DNA from: Gemmataceae bacterium
GTDB lineage: Bacteria; Planctomycetota; Planctomycetia; Gemmatales; Gemmataceae
Direction: 5' to 3'
Length of the DNA stretch: 36,943 bases
Assembly (NCBI GenBank): GCA_009691845.1
Contig: SIAJ01000056.1
Span: 1-36,943, forward strand
The notes beneath the pieces were generated by a model that was given only the letters and a program-made list of their open reading frames with translations, was not told the origin of the DNA and did not search any database. Position numbers and translations under genes: made by a program. Positions within the stretch are counted from its first letter, which is position 1. Each line of letters opens with the position of its first letter. Of the stretch, positions 8,451-16,370 are shown piece by piece.

Positions 8451-8713
8451 GGGTTAGCCAACCTCCCGTCCAGGCGTGGCGCTCATCAATCATGACACGG
8501 TGTTTGCCGCTCTTGTTTTGGAGAAACCAAAGTGGAGCGTGCATTCGGGCGGGGCCAACTTCCTCCTGCGACAACTCGTGCCTGCGTTCCTGAGCCTCTG
8601 TGAAGTCGATGCCGGCTCGGCAGCGGCCCAGGGCTGCCGCCTCCGAGACAATGAAATTGCTTTAGGCAGTGCGGTTCCAGGCGAATGCCGAAACAAGAAA
8701 CCCCAGGTCGGGC

Positions 8714-10072
8714 TCAACCCAAATCGCGCACCGGCTGCCCATCACTCAGGCAATTCCGCAAGTGCTGAAATTCGTCCTCGTAGGTTCGCGTGTGATCGAT
8801 GCCCAGGTGATGCAGGATGGTTGCCGTCAGATCGCCGGGCGAAACCGGCTTCTCGAGAACATAGCCCGCGTCTCGTGTAGTGGCTCCGTAGACTTGCCCG
8901 CCGCGAACACCACCGCCCGCCAGCAATGCCGTGAAGGCGTGCGGCCAGTGATCGCGGCCGCTCTTCTTCGTATTGGTGCTTTGTTCGAACTGGCCCATCT
9001 TCGGCGTTCGGCCAAATTCCCCGATGGCCACGACCAGGGTCGTTTCGAGCAAGCCGCGTTGATCGAGATCCGCAATGAATGCCGGATACGCCTGATCAAA
9101 GATTGGGCACAGCAGAGTCTTCAGTTTGGCGAAGCCGTCCTGGTGCGTGTCCCAGCAGGTGTTCGTGCCATCGATCTTGGTTTCGTCCTGCCAATTGACC
9201 GTGACCAGCGATACGCCCGATTCAACGAGTCGCCGGGCCAGCAACAGGCTTTGGCCAACGACGGTTCGCCCGTAGCGATCGCGAACGTTGGCCGACTCCT
9301 TCCGAAGGTCCATGGCGTCGCCGGCCCGATTGCCGAGCAACTCGTAAGCGATCCGTCGATTGACCTCGGATGATTGTTGCGTGGCCCCCATCTGTTCCAG
9401 CAGAGAGCGCCGATTGCCGATGCGATCCGTGGAGACTTCGTCGGTCGGGCGAATGCCTTCCATCTCGAAATCATCGCGGCTCAGGTCGCCATTGATGAGG
9501 AACGGATTGTGCCGCTCGCCCATGCGGGCACCGGTTTGTCCTGCAATCCGCTTCGATTGACCCGGAAACTGCAAGTACCACGGCAACACAGCCGAGGGGG
9601 GCAAGCCGTTGTGCGGCTGGCCGTAACGCATCACGAGCGAACTGAGCGAGGGCCAATCCTCGCGCGTGGCCTGATCCGTGACAGGCGGGCCGAAGTAAGG
9701 CCGGCCGCTGAAGACTTCGCTGCAAGCCGGGCCATGAACGTTCATCCGATGTGTCATCGAACGCATCAAGCAAACTTGATCCATCACCCGGCCCAGGCCT
9801 GGCAAATGTTCACAGACATGAATTCCCGGGACGCGTGTCGGCGTCGGCTTGAACTCGCCGCGAACATTGTCGGGCGCATTGGGCTTCATGTCCCACAAGT
9901 CGATCTGACTGGGTCCGCCGAACAGGAACAGGAACACGCAGCTATTGCGACGTCGTTTGTCGGTCGTGGGCGAGGAGGGTGCAGCACGAAGGCGCGATAG
10001 ATCGGAGAGACCAAGCCCGATCGGCGTCAGGCCTGTTGCGAGAAACGAACGGCGATTGGGTTGCTGCTTCAT
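8714..10072 (-). CDS. DUF1501 family Tat-exported protein
   Basis: The protein has 452 residues from the ATG at 10072; a GTG at 10099 would add nine residues ahead of the Tat motif and is less likely. MKQQPNRRSFLATGLTPIGLG is a twin-arginine signal. Family landmarks are CVFLFLFGGPSQIDLWDMKP, DQVCLMRSMTHRMNVHGPAC, FSGRPYFGP, DDWPSLSS-like EDWPSLSSLVMRYG, NTCWDTHQDGFAKLK, VVAIGEFGRTPKMG and GRDHWPHAFTALLAGGG, which resemble the metal-binding core of the alkaline phosphatase/sulfatase superfamily (DUF1501). The expected location is the periplasm. In planctomycetes these genes usually sit beside a DUF1549/DUF1553 cytochrome-type gene; none is here, so this is an orphan. Substrate is unknown. The 3' neighbour is the convergent serine acetyltransferase, 263 bp away, with nothing recognisable between. 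Confidence 0.92.
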   Translation of the reverse strand: MKQQPNRRSFLATGLTPIGLGLSDLSRLRAAPSSPTTDKRRRNSCVFLFLFGGPSQIDLWDMKPNAPDNVRGEFKPTPTRVPGIHVCEHLPGLGRVMDQVCLMRSMTHRMNVHGPACSEVFSGRPYFGPPVTDQATREDWPSLSSLVMRYGQPHNGLPPSAVLPWYLQFPGQSKRIAGQTGARMGERHNPFLINGDLSRDDFEMEGIRPTDEVSTDRIGNRRSLLEQMGATQQSSEVNRRIAYELLGNRAGDAMDLRKESANVRDRYGRTVVGQSLLLARRLVESGVSLVTVNWQDETKIDGTNTCWDTHQDGFAKLKTLLCPIFDQAYPAFIADLDQRGLLETTLVVAIGEFGRTPKMGQFEQSTNTKKSGRDHWPHAFTALLAGGGVRGGQVYGATTRDAGYVLEKPVSPGDLTATILHHLGIDHTRTYEDEFQHLRNCLSDGQPVRDLG

Positions 10073-10189
10073 CAAAGAGTCCACAAAGACTCCACCCACT
10101 CTACCCTACCGATGCCGCAAGAGGCAATTCATTTTCAATATGAATCCGAACGCGGCTGAACCGCAAGCATAGTAGCACACTCCGTCGAC

Positions 10190-10214
10190 AGTCCGCACAC
10201 GGCGTGTGCGGACT
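10190..10214. repeat. CACAC/GTGTG hairpin family, copy 1
   Basis: AGTCCGCACAC (10190-10200), loop GGC, GTGTGCGGACT (10204-10214) is a perfect 11-bp stem. Related sequences occur at 17641-17673 and, degenerate, at 21376-21401. All three lie between genes. Confidence 0.8.
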
Positions 10215-10311
10215 ACGATGCGGTACTTCCCCGCAAGTTGCAGAGAAGTTCACAGGCAAGAATCCAACTGCTCTCCGCTCATAGTTCGTGGCTTCTCGCT
10301 GAACGCGACAC

Positions 10312-10387
10312 GCTTGAGCCAGCTTGACCCCGGAGGGGTCAGAGAAATTAGCCGGTGGTCGAGCGTAAGCTCGACCACCGGTTGCCC
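10312..10387 (-). repeat. 76-bp palindromic dispersed element, copy 2
   Basis: Read on the minus strand this is identical over all 76 bases to 2407-2482, including the linker CTAATTTCT between the two hairpins. The flanks outside the 76 bp differ apart from scattered bases, which sets the element ends within a few bases. Confidence 0.92.
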
Positions 10388-10403
10388 GCGTTCCCAACGC
10401 GTC

Positions 10404-10487
10404 GACCCCGAAGGGGTCGCAGAACGTCGCGGAGACGAAAACGTTCAATCGTCCGTTGAATCCGCGTTCTTCGACCCCTTCGGGGTC
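10404..10487. repeat. Two GACCCC/GGGGTC hairpins 54 bp apart
   Basis: GACCCC-GAA-GGGGTC spans 10404-10418 and GACCCC-TTC-GGGGTC spans 10473-10487. Each matches the second, smaller hairpin of the 76-bp element with a different loop. They lie between copy 2 and the degenerate copy 3 and look like partial copies of the same family. Confidence 0.8.
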
Positions 10488-10506
10488 GGTCCAAACAACT
10501 CGCTTT

Positions 10507-10565
10507 CCGGTGGTCTCGCTGGCGCTCGACCACCGGCTAATATCTGCGACCCCTCCGGGGTCAAG
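10507..10565 (+). repeat. Palindromic dispersed element, degenerate copy 3
   Basis: CCGGTGGTCTCGC (10507-10519) and GCTCGACCACCGG (10524-10536) form the first hairpin with a two-base mismatch, followed by CTAATATCTGC and a second hairpin GACCCC-TCC-GGGGTC (10548-10562). The order and orientation match copy 1 on the plus strand, but loop and linker differ. Confidence 0.85.
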
Positions 10566-10671
10566 ACGGCCAATTTTTGTCGCGTTGAGCGAGAAGTGTC
10601 AATCGTTCGCTACTTCTCCAGGTCTTACTTGGATTAGCGTGAAGTGCCGTTCAAGTTCTCCAGGCCCTGCG

Positions 10672-11793
10672 TTAGTAATCCGCAATCGAGCCGTCCTTCA
10701 ATTTCGCTCCGGGCCAGCGGTAGGTTTGCGGTTTCTTCGACTCGGTCGCCAGGCGGGCCTCGTCCACTTCGACGCCGAGACCCGGTCCAGGCGGCAGGCC
10801 AATGTAGCCGTCCTTGTCCAACTCGTAGGCCATCTTCGTGACGCCTGGGAGATTAAAGCCCGCGTTGTCCGGGTAGAACTCGTGAATCAGGAACAACGGA
10901 ATCGAGGAGACGACGTGTAGGCTCGCCGCAATCCCCAGGAATGTGGCGGTGCAATGCGGTGCCAGCGGAACGTAGTACGCTTCCGCCAGGGCCGCGATCT
11001 TCTTCATCTGGCTGATGCCGCCCGTATGACAGCAATCGGGTTGCAGCACATCGACACAGCCTTCTTGCAAGTAGGGGATCATGCCCCAGATTGTGCGATC
11101 GCGTTCGCCCAGTGCGAGTGGAATATCAATGTGCTGCTTCACTCGCTTGAAGGATTCGATGTTCCCCGGCACGCCAGGCTCTTCAATGAACAACACATCG
11201 TACGGCTTAATGGCCGAGGCCAGTTGAATGAGCGTTGCGGGGGGCACAGCCGAGTGCGAGTCGAACATGACCGCGCCGTCGGGCCCAACCTTCTCGCGGG
11301 CGGCCTTAATCGCATTCACCATCCGGCTGATGTCGGCCGGGGTGCCGCAATGCTCGAAGATGCCGGGCGGCCCAACCTTGACGGCCTTGGGCGTGTGATA
11401 GACGCGAATGCGATCGCGGGTCGGCCCGCCGAGCAGGCGATAGATTGGCGTGTTCCAGAGTTTGCCGGCAATATCCCACAACGCGATGTCGATGGCCGCG
11501 ATGGTATGCACCATGAACGACCCGCCACGCATGTTGCGATGGGCCCGAAAGAGCTTTTGCCAGAGATATTCGATCCGCGTGGGATTCTCGCCGTTGATGA
11601 GTTCAAAGAGCGATTCGACCAACACTTTCGCAGGCCTCGGATCGACCCCTTTGAGATCGCCCCAGCCGCTGATGCCGTGATTGGTTTCGATCTTCACGTA
11701 CACGATCGGCCCGACCCAGTACGTTTTCATCGCCGTGATGCGAATGCTCGACGAGCGATCGGCAACCTGGACACCGGGAATGTTGTCAGGCAT
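10672..11793 (-). CDS. Mandelate racemase/muconate lactonizing enzyme superfamily, galactonate-dehydratase-like
   Basis: The protein has 373 residues from the ATG at 11793; an in-frame GTG lies five codons upstream. It belongs to the enolase superfamily: a capping domain (about 15-130, including GWGDLKG and the AAIDIALWDIAGK helix) followed by a TIM barrel. Metal ligands expected from the family are Asp178 (FDSH), Glu204 (FIEEP) and Glu230 (LGERD). His180 in the D-x-H arrangement, Asp253 (QPDCCHTGGI) and His280 (APHCTATFLGIAAS) match the catalytic set of D-galactonate dehydratase (GalD), better than the Lys-x-Lys set of mandelate racemase. It likely dehydrates an acid sugar to a 2-keto-3-deoxy acid in the cytoplasm. 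No aldolase or kinase of that pathway is nearby. The exact substrate is not decidable from sequence. Confidence 0.88.
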   Translation of the reverse strand: MPDNIPGVQVADRSSSIRITAMKTYWVGPIVYVKIETNHGISGWGDLKGVDPRPAKVLVESLFELINGENPTRIEYLWQKLFRAHRNMRGGSFMVHTIAAIDIALWDIAGKLWNTPIYRLLGGPTRDRIRVYHTPKAVKVGPPGIFEHCGTPADISRMVNAIKAAREKVGPDGAVMFDSHSAVPPATLIQLASAIKPYDVLFIEEPGVPGNIESFKRVKQHIDIPLALGERDRTIWGMIPYLQEGCVDVLQPDCCHTGGISQMKKIAALAEAYYVPLAPHCTATFLGIAASLHVVSSIPLFLIHEFYPDNAGFNLPGVTKMAYELDKDGYIGLPPGPGLGVEVDEARLATESKKPQTYRWPGAKLKDGSIADY

Positions 11794-12178
11794 GGTTTTT
11801 CTCAACACAGTACGGGAAAGCCGCTACCAAAATGAGAAGCGGCAAGGCTCGGTTTGGGGGAAGTGAATGTGCCAACACCCTTTTCCCAACGAGAGCCACC
11901 ACGGTCGTGAGGACTTTTCTACAGGGTCATCAAGCCGACATCCATGGTTTTGTCCGGCTTCGCGGCTAACGCCGAGCGATTGCGTGCCACGGCGACGATT
12001 CACCACGTGGAAGGTCTGAGAGTGTACCGGCCAACGGAAGGAAGCCAGGTCGGGCCGATGGGCTGGCCAATCTCTTTCGCCGCTGAGAGTGGTCGCAACG
12101 GGCTAACGGATGGCCGTCCTTTGCACACTGATTGGCGACAATCTGACCGGTTGCCGTCGCTCGCCATAAGCTATCACC
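11794..12178. other. Divergent intergenic region before accD, no gene seen
   Basis: This 385-bp gap separates the enolase-superfamily gene (minus) from accD (plus). It should carry both promoters. I see no clear -35/-10 pair, hairpin terminator or family-like frame; the plus-strand frame running through it has no recognisable domain. Confidence 0.45.
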
Positions 12179-12994
12179 ATGAGCACCCGCACCAATCGTG
12201 GCATCCCGGAAGGGCTTTGGATGCCCTGTCCACGGTGTAAGGCCACGTTGTACAAGAAAGAGGTCCAGTCGCGCCTCGGCGTCTGCAACGAGTGCGGGCA
12301 CCATTTCACCATTTCCGCACGAGAACGGATCGACCAACTCCTGGACGAGGACAGCTTCGAGGAGTGGTTCACGCACCTTCGCCCCTGCGATCCACTCGGC
12401 TTCATCGATAAAGTCCCTTACGCGAAAAAGCTGGAAGAAACCCAGGCCAAGACCGGCATGAGCGATGCAGCCGTCGTCGGCAAGGGCTTCATCCGCGGGC
12501 GGGCCATCGTGCTGTGCATCACGGATTTCCAGTTCATGGCCGGCAGCATGGGCTCGGTCGTCGGCGAGAAATTGACGCGGGCGATCGAAGAAGCGACCCG
12601 GCTTTCCTTGCCTCTCGTGATTGTCAGTGGTTCCGGCGGGGGAGCCCGAATGCAGGAAGGCATCCTCTCGCTGATGCAGATGGCCAAAGTTTCGTGTGCA
12701 CTGGCGCGGTTCGATCAGGCGGGCGGGCTGTACATCTCGATTCTGACGCATCCCACAATGGGGGGCGTGGCCGCGAGTTGGGCACTGCAGGGAGATTTGA
12801 CGCTGGCCGAACCCGGAGCCATGGTCGGCTTCGCGGGGGCCCGAACCATTTGGAACACGGTGCGTCTCGAACTCCCAGAAGGTTTTCAAACGAGCGAGTT
12901 TCTCCTGGAGCATGGTTTCGTGGACCGGATCGTTCACCGCAAGGACTTGCGGACGGAAGTCGCATTACTAATCGACTATTGCGAACACAAATAG
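12179..12994 (+). CDS. accD: Acetyl-CoA carboxylase carboxyltransferase subunit beta
   Basis: The protein has 271 residues. It is the beta half of the carboxyltransferase that moves CO2 from biotin to acetyl-CoA, giving malonyl-CoA for fatty acid synthesis. The N-terminal zinc ribbon is intact (Cys17, Cys20, Cys36, Cys39 in CPRC and CNEC). The crotonase-like core follows: [77 protein letters not shown] and the [21 protein letters not shown] end typical of AccD. The ATG at 12179 starts the usual N-terminus; the ribosome site is weak. AccA is not in the window. A protein kinase gene starts 13 bp after its stop, so the two are probably cotranscribed. Confidence 0.95.
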   Translation: MSTRTNRGIPEGLWMPCPRCKATLYKKEVQSRLGVCNECGHHFTISARERIDQLLDEDSFEEWFTHLRPCDPLGFIDKVPYAKKLEETQAKTGMSDAAVVGKGFIRGRAIVLCITDFQFMAGSMGSVVGEKLTRAIEEATRLSLPLVIVSGSGGGARMQEGILSLMQMAKVSCALARFDQAGGLYISILTHPTMGGVAASWALQGDLTLAEPGAMVGFAGARTIWNTVRLELPEGFQTSEFLLEHGFVDRIVHRKDLRTEVALLIDYCEHK

Positions 12995-13007
12995 CGTGGA
13001 GCGCGGA

Positions 13008-13934
13008 ATGGGATTTTTTTCGAAGCTATTTGGCGGCAATCAAACCGGTCACAGTGCCCTTCTCAAGAAGAAGCTGAAGGAGAAGGGGAAACTGCCCATA
13101 GCCGATGTGGCCAAGCGTTTCGAGATGCGTGGTCGCACTGGGCAGGGGAGCATGTCCAAGGTTTGGCACGCCTACGACAATAAACTCGGCCGCATGGTCT
13201 GTCTCAAACTGCTCGACAAAATCAAGACCGCCAAATTCGAAGAGCGATTCACCAATCAAGGACTCGACAAGCCCTCCGAAGGGGCTGTGTGCCTGTCCCT
13301 GCGCCATCCAAATTGCGTGGCCACCTACGAGCACGGCAAAACAACGGACGGAGAACGCTACCTGGTCATGGAATGGATCGACGGGCTGGGGCTGAACTAT
13401 CTGATCGAGACGAAGAATGCACAATTGAACGGGAACCGCCTGAATTTTCTCAAGCAGTTGTGTGATGCGGTCGATTACTTGCACGGCCAGAAATATCTCC
13501 ACCGCGACCTATGCCCGAGAAATGTCATGGTGACAAAGGAAGGCGAAGTCAAGCTGATCGACTTCGGCCTGACGATCCCGTACACGCCCGATTATTGCCG
13601 GCCCGGCAATCGGACCGGCACCGCCGACTACCTGGCACCAGAGATTATCAAGCGGCAATCGACCGATCATCGCGTGGACATCTTCGCGCTGGGCGTAACC
13701 GCGTTCGAAATCTTTACCGGAGGGTTGCCGTGGGAACGCTCGCTGTCGAGCGATGAGACGCTCCGCAAGCACATGAACACGCCCCCGCGCGATCCGAAGG
13801 ATCTCCGCCCGGACCTGGAAGATGAGTTGTGCGTCATCCTTCGCAAAGGCATCGCGAAGGATGTTGGCGGACGATTCGCCACGGCCGTGGCCTTCAAGGA
13901 AGCTCTCGAGGGATTGAAGCGGACGGACTACTAA
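13008..13934 (+). CDS. Soluble Ser/Thr protein kinase-like protein downstream of accD
   Basis: The protein has 308 residues. The ATG at 13008 follows GGAG at 12998-13001, better than the GTG at 12996. After a basic N-terminal stretch (about 1-40) comes a full kinase domain: glycine loop GRTGQGSMSKVW (42-53), ATP-anchoring Lys67 in VCLKLL, hinge YLVMEWIDG, catalytic loop HRDLCPRNVM (165-174), DFG at 185-187, APE at 210-212 and VDIFALGVTAFEIFTGGLPW. The catalytic Asp167 and Asn172 are present, but the Lys usual in Ser/Thr kinases (HRDLKxxN) is Cys169. There is no membrane segment or sensor domain, unlike most large planctomycete kinases. The 13-bp distance to accD suggests coexpression and possibly control of acetyl-CoA carboxylase; that link is inference. 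A strong hairpin follows the stop. Confidence 0.9.
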   Translation: MGFFSKLFGGNQTGHSALLKKKLKEKGKLPIADVAKRFEMRGRTGQGSMSKVWHAYDNKLGRMVCLKLLDKIKTAKFEERFTNQGLDKPSEGAVCLSLRHPNCVATYEHGKTTDGERYLVMEWIDGLGLNYLIETKNAQLNGNRLNFLKQLCDAVDYLHGQKYLHRDLCPRNVMVTKEGEVKLIDFGLTIPYTPDYCRPGNRTGTADYLAPEIIKRQSTDHRVDIFALGVTAFEIFTGGLPWERSLSSDETLRKHMNTPPRDPKDLRPDLEDELCVILRKGIAKDVGGRFATAVAFKEALEGLKRTDY

Positions 13935-13939
13935 AGTTC

Positions 13940-13973
13940 TTGGGACCGCCAATCGCCCGATTGGCGGTCCCAA
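13940..13973 (+). terminator. Perfect 16-bp hairpin after the kinase gene
   Basis: TTGGGACCGCCAATCG (13940-13955), loop CC, CGATTGGCGGTCCCAA (13958-13973). It begins six bases after the kinase stop codon and probably ends the accD-kinase transcript. It lacks a T-tract, so it may instead be a repeat element or an RNA 3' stabiliser. Confidence 0.7.
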
Positions 13974-14144
13974 AGAAGGTCGGCAAGTACGGGCTGCGGG
14001 GATGCAATCGTGTCCATCTCCCCCGGAATTCGTTTGCGATCCCTCGCCCCCAGTCGATAAACTCAATTCATTCTGGCACGATGCGTTCGGCACGTTTGGG
14101 CCGGTCGGCTAGAATCTGTTGTCGCGGATGTTCGCCCCCTTGAC

Positions 14145-15977
14145 GTGACCCGGTGGATTGCCCCCGCTCTCATGAGTGCATTCACTTCCGTTATTCCGCA
14201 GGTTCGACACGTCCTCACCCACGGGCGCTGGTTTACTCCGTCCCTGTTCGTGCTATTTTTGGGCCTGGAGATGTTCGGCCGCCGAGCCACCTCGGACGTC
14301 CACGATACCGTCGGTGCGGTCGTCCTCATGATGATCGTGGCCGGTATTTCGATCCGGCATCGCGTGAATCAAATTTCCTGGGTGAAAAGTCTGGGAAGAC
14401 TCGTGTGGCGGGTCGCTCGCTTTGGCGATCGTTTCAAGGTCGATGTCGGTCCCGACCTGCGTGGCACCCCGCCCCTCCCTCGGCGACTGCCGGCCGCCTT
14501 CTACGGCGTGATTTTCTTGCTGCTCCTCTGGACAGGCATCGCCACGCTAGTTTGGTGCTACTCGCCGGAAGGTTGGCGGCCACACCTCGCGCAAGTGACC
14601 TACTCGGGCTACCTCGCACTCATGAGCATTCTCTGGGGACTGCTCTTCGTCGCCTCACTCGGGGGCGTCTACTTTCCGATTATGCTCCTGACGCGACTTG
14701 CCCATGGTGGTCGTCCGGGGGACCTGAAAATCTCACGCGGGCAGCTTGTGTTCCTGGCAGCCTACCTCACGCTCACGACGGCTGCGGCCTGGATGTTGCC
14801 ACTTTGGCCAATCTTGGCGTTTGCCGGATTCTGCTGGTTCTCGATCTTCGCGCTGAATCTGATTCCCGATCGGCCGGGCACGGCTCAGCTCATCTGGCGA
14901 TCGGCAAAGATGCGCAAAGTTCGCAGCATTCCGATGCGCCGGCTGCTCCTGGCCGTGACGACTGTGTTTATCGCTCTGCTCTCGGCCCTGATCATGTCGG
15001 CAGCAGGCGGGCGGGTCTTCGACCACCCCGAGGCCGAGAACACCATGCCGCTCACGACCGTCATGGGCAACTGGCTCGGCTGGCTCACGCCCGGCTTACT
15101 GCTTTCCGCAGCCGTGTTCGTTCTCCTGGGCTGGCGAAACGACCCGGCTCGTGTCGGCTGGCCAACCGCCCACATCGCAGACGTTTCGGAGTCCGAGCGC
15201 AAGCACATCGCTCGCGATCTCCGACACAAAGGCTGGGTCGCCCACTTCGACGAGGCCGAAGCGGATGACGTCCGCATCAAACTTGTTCACGCCGATTTGT
15301 CCCAGGCCCACGAGTTCGATCCGACCTGGCCATTGCCCGTGAGCCGCGACGACCTGAAGGGGGACCTCGTTTACGATCGACTCTCGCGGCGAAGCGAGAT
15401 TCAGCTTCGCCGCCACTTCTTGAAGGGTTTGCAAAAAATCTTCCAGGAAGCGAAAGGCCGCAGCAGTTCCGGCGGTTGTGGCTACTGGCTCGCACCACAT
15501 CTGTGGTTCGTCGCCGGTCTCACCCGAGACGAAGTTGCCGGCGGCGAGGAAGAGCCAACCTTCCTGACGGAGGTCGTCGGCCCGCCGTACACCGCGGTCT
15601 TTTCGCTCCCCGTACGCCGCTATGTGTATCGCCTGTTGAAGGGGCTGCAAGTCGATCTGATCTTCATCGAAGACGGCATCGGCTACCGCAAGCTGGTGAA
15701 GGTGCTGCGCGTGATGTTCGAGATCTACGACAAGGGTGCGGGCAAGAAGCGCTCGGAGGACATTCACTTCCAGGGCATGACCAAGGTCCGCGTCATGTTC
15801 CACGACTTCGACGTAGACGAACCATTCCGCTCGAACCGCTACCCCGAACCCAAGTTCGCCCCGCTCGGCCGCCTAAGGGTCCTGCACGTCTTCCGCGACC
15901 GAGGCGGCGAAGAAGAATTCGTCGAACCGCCGTTCAGTTACGATGAAACCCCGGCCCCTTATTTGGTTGGGGTTTAG
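14145..15977 (+). CDS. Polytopic membrane protein with C-terminal soluble domain, unknown function
   Basis: The protein has 610 residues from GTG 14145, or 601 from ATG 14172; neither has a clear ribosome site. I do not recognise a family. Residues about 30-320 hold roughly eight hydrophobic segments (for example LFVLFLGLEMF, VGAVVLMMIVAGISI, FYGVIFLLLLWTGIATLVW, LMSILWGLLFVASLGGVYF, LVFLAAYLTLTTAAAWML, LLLAVTTVFIALLSALIMSA, GLLLSAAVFVLLGW). Residues about 345-610 are soluble and mixed alpha/beta, with FLKGLQKIFQEAKGRSSSGGCGYWLAPHLWFVAGL, VVGPPYTAVFSLPVRRYVYRLL and LQVDLIFIEDGIGYRKLVKVLRVMFEIYDKGAG. The tail contains DFDVDEPFRSNRYPEPKFAPLGRLRVLHVFRDRG. It is probably an inner-membrane protein with a large cytoplasmic domain. 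It stands alone and ends at a hairpin. Confidence 0.8.
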   Translation: MTRWIAPALMSAFTSVIPQVRHVLTHGRWFTPSLFVLFLGLEMFGRRATSDVHDTVGAVVLMMIVAGISIRHRVNQISWVKSLGRLVWRVARFGDRFKVDVGPDLRGTPPLPRRLPAAFYGVIFLLLLWTGIATLVWCYSPEGWRPHLAQVTYSGYLALMSILWGLLFVASLGGVYFPIMLLTRLAHGGRPGDLKISRGQLVFLAAYLTLTTAAAWMLPLWPILAFAGFCWFSIFALNLIPDRPGTAQLIWRSAKMRKVRSIPMRRLLLAVTTVFIALLSALIMSAAGGRVFDHPEAENTMPLTTVMGNWLGWLTPGLLLSAAVFVLLGWRNDPARVGWPTAHIADVSESERKHIARDLRHKGWVAHFDEAEADDVRIKLVHADLSQAHEFDPTWPLPVSRDDLKGDLVYDRLSRRSEIQLRRHFLKGLQKIFQEAKGRSSSGGCGYWLAPHLWFVAGLTRDEVAGGEEEPTFLTEVVGPPYTAVFSLPVRRYVYRLLKGLQVDLIFIEDGIGYRKLVKVLRVMFEIYDKGAGKKRSEDIHFQGMTKVRVMFHDFDVDEPFRSNRYPEPKFAPLGRLRVLHVFRDRGGEEEFVEPPFSYDETPAPYLVGV

Positions 15978-16370
15978 TTCATCGCGGACACCGTAGCACA
16001 ACCGAGACGGTCGTGCTACGAAAATTCTCAACGTCGCCTTCACATTCGACCCCTTCCAAAAAACAGGTCTATCGGGCGATTGTGCCCGCGGAGGGTTTCA
16101 CGATGTGCAGGAAACAAAATGGGACGTTTTGGGACACAGAAAAAAGATACTAGCCGGTGCCCGAAACCTTTGGCACGGATGTTCGTTCCGGCGAGGTCGG
16201 TTTATCGCTAAACTTCCGTGCCGAGAGCGCGCTGTGCCACAAAATGCCACACTAAAAAAGGTCTCTTCGGCTGTTGGGTGTTCAAAATTGCGTTGCATTG
16301 CACATGTGATTTCTGCAACGAATTATTAGTGTGTGCAATGCAAGCAATGAAACCTGACACGAGGGCCCGT
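15978..16370. other. Convergent intergenic region, AT-richer, with several inverted repeats
   Basis: About 390 bp lie between two converging genes. It holds a terminator hairpin (15993-16019), a second copy of the TGGGAC motif (16119-16137, one base different from 6986-7004), and a perfect 12-bp inverted repeat, TTGCATTGCACA at 16293-16304 and TGTGCAATGCAA at 16332-16343, with 27 bp between. The lower GC content relative to flanking genes is visible by eye. Frames crossing it have no family resemblance. Confidence 0.5.
15993..16019 (+). terminator. Hairpin after the membrane-protein gene
   Basis: GTAGCAC-A-ACCG (15993-16004), loop AGA, CGGT-C-GTGCTAC (16008-16019): a 12-bp stem with one A/C mismatch, 16 bases after the stop codon. 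It fits a terminator, or another of the intergenic palindrome families in the window. Confidence 0.6.

Larger units (their letters stand above)
10073..10671. other. Intergenic region packed with palindromic repeats
   Basis: About 600 bp lie between the enolase-superfamily gene and the DUF1501 gene, both on the minus strand. At least five hairpins stand between 10190 and 10565 (listed separately). Translations of the repeats give look-alike peptides such as LDHRLIS that should not be annotated as genes. No coding gene is seen. A promoter for the DUF1501 gene is expected in 10073-10190 but none is clear. Confidence 0.7.

Noticed and set aside
16170..16190. Sigma-54-like site (TGGCACGGATGTTCG)
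   Set aside because: The invariant GC of the -12 box is not present (TTCG instead of TTGC) and no gene starts downstream on that strand.
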